Positions 63,768 through 64,000 of a stretch of DNA of 64,000 bases are shown piece after piece. Under the pieces are notes generated by a model. That model was given only the letters and a program-made list of their open reading frames with translations. It searched no databases and was not told the DNA's origin. Position 1 is the stretch's first letter. Each line of letters begins with the position of its first letter. A program made the position numbers and the translations under genes. Source of the stretch: Nitrososphaeraceae archaeon (GTDB lineage Archaea; Thermoproteota; Nitrososphaeria; Nitrososphaerales; Nitrososphaeraceae); NCBI GenBank assembly GCA_031316115.1, contig JALDRC010000004.1:186001-250000 (forward strand), in the 5' to 3' direction.

Positions 63768-64000
63768 TTATTCTTACACCTTTTCCATCTGGATATTGTT
63801 CAACAAGTTCATTAATGGTAATAACTTTTCCACCTGAATCAACTATTTTTTTCATTGCTGGAACTGATATAGCAAATGCACTAAGTATTATTTTATGTTG
63901 AAGCATTCCAGAACCTAATACTTTGCCTGGAACAATTACAACATCTCCTTCCTTGGTTATATTGTCCAACTTACCAATATTTACCTCAGATTGCCTTGAT
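63760..64000 (-). CDS. rpl18e: 50S ribosomal protein L18e, C-terminal part (cut by window edge)
   Basis: Open to the end of the window. It reads SRQSEVNIGKLDNITKEGDV, then VVIVPGKVLGSGMLQHKIIL, SAFAISVPAMKKIVDSGGKV and the end EQYPDGKGVRIIG, the family signature of L18e/L15. The first available start, TTG at 63969, is not the real start, because SRQSEVNIGK before it aligns with the family. It is the first visible gene of the L18e-L13-S9 string. The rest lies beyond 64000. Confidence 0.93.
   Translation of the reverse strand, partial: SRQSEVNIGKLDNITKEGDVVIVPGKVLGSGMLQHKIILSAFAISVPAMKKIVDSGGKVITINELVEQYPDGKGVRIIG

Overview
The window is a chromosomal segment of an AT-rich archaeon. The archaeal markers are aIF1A, the exosome core Rrp4/Rrp41/Rrp42, SBDS, prefoldin beta, the KEOPS subunit Pcc1, Spt5, L37ae, L18e, a thermosome and GatD/GatE. 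Small exported proteins, PsbP-like proteins, stand-alone RAM domains, a 59-residue zinc ribbon and DDE transposase relics point to Nitrososphaeria (Thaumarchaeota), probably a soil ammonia oxidiser close to Nitrosocosmicus. The genus is an inference; no marker here proves it.

Layout. 1-5271: a tight histidine operon on the + strand (hisD end, hisC, a HAD phosphatase, hisB, hisH, hisA, hisF), many genes overlapping by a few bases. 5323-5616: aIF1A, convergent. 6251-9200: a WtpABC-type tungstate/molybdate ABC importer. 9300-31000: a loose accessory region with small exported, membrane and zinc-ribbon proteins, an alpha/beta hydrolase, an MFS exporter, a deacetylase-like protein, a GlnK-type PII protein and several decayed genes: an IS481-like element with intact terminal and target repeats, an archaemetzincin with an in-frame stop, a frameshifted GNAT and a helix-turn-helix relic.

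31000-38930 is the most unusual part. A complete tRNA-Ser(GCU) gene (38846-38929) shares its last 25 bases with a copy at 32838-32862, in the arrangement left by an element that integrated into the tRNA 3' end. The roughly 6 kb in between hold a metallo-beta-lactamase relic cut at the repeat, a four-repeat CRISPR remnant joined to a CARF/winged-helix pseudogene, a frameshifted replication-type gene, and one intact operon: a 52-60 residue protein, a JAMM (JAB) isopeptidase, an E1-like ThiF adenylating enzyme and an E2-like conjugating enzyme. All four overlap. This is a compact ubiquitin-conjugation-like cassette similar in content to bacterial BIL/Bub and CBASS-associated E1-E2-JAB operons. 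It is the best candidate for a new system in the window.

38986-44708: conserved or unknown proteins, a RecA-fold-like protein, a RAM-domain protein, RtcA, an HD hydrolase and a Lys/Ala-repeat protein. 44709-46737 has no intact gene and carries an IS relic. 46738-64000 is core genome on the minus strand: gatE, gatD, nadM, thermosome, a dead IS5-like copy, rpl11, spt5, then (after a fused AhbA-AhbB gene on +) a PPOX-type protein, an XPF-like nuclease, prefoldin beta, pcc1, rpl37ae, rrp42, rrp41, rrp4, sbds, rps9, rpl13 and the end of rpl18e. This last run is a translation and RNA-processing superoperon.
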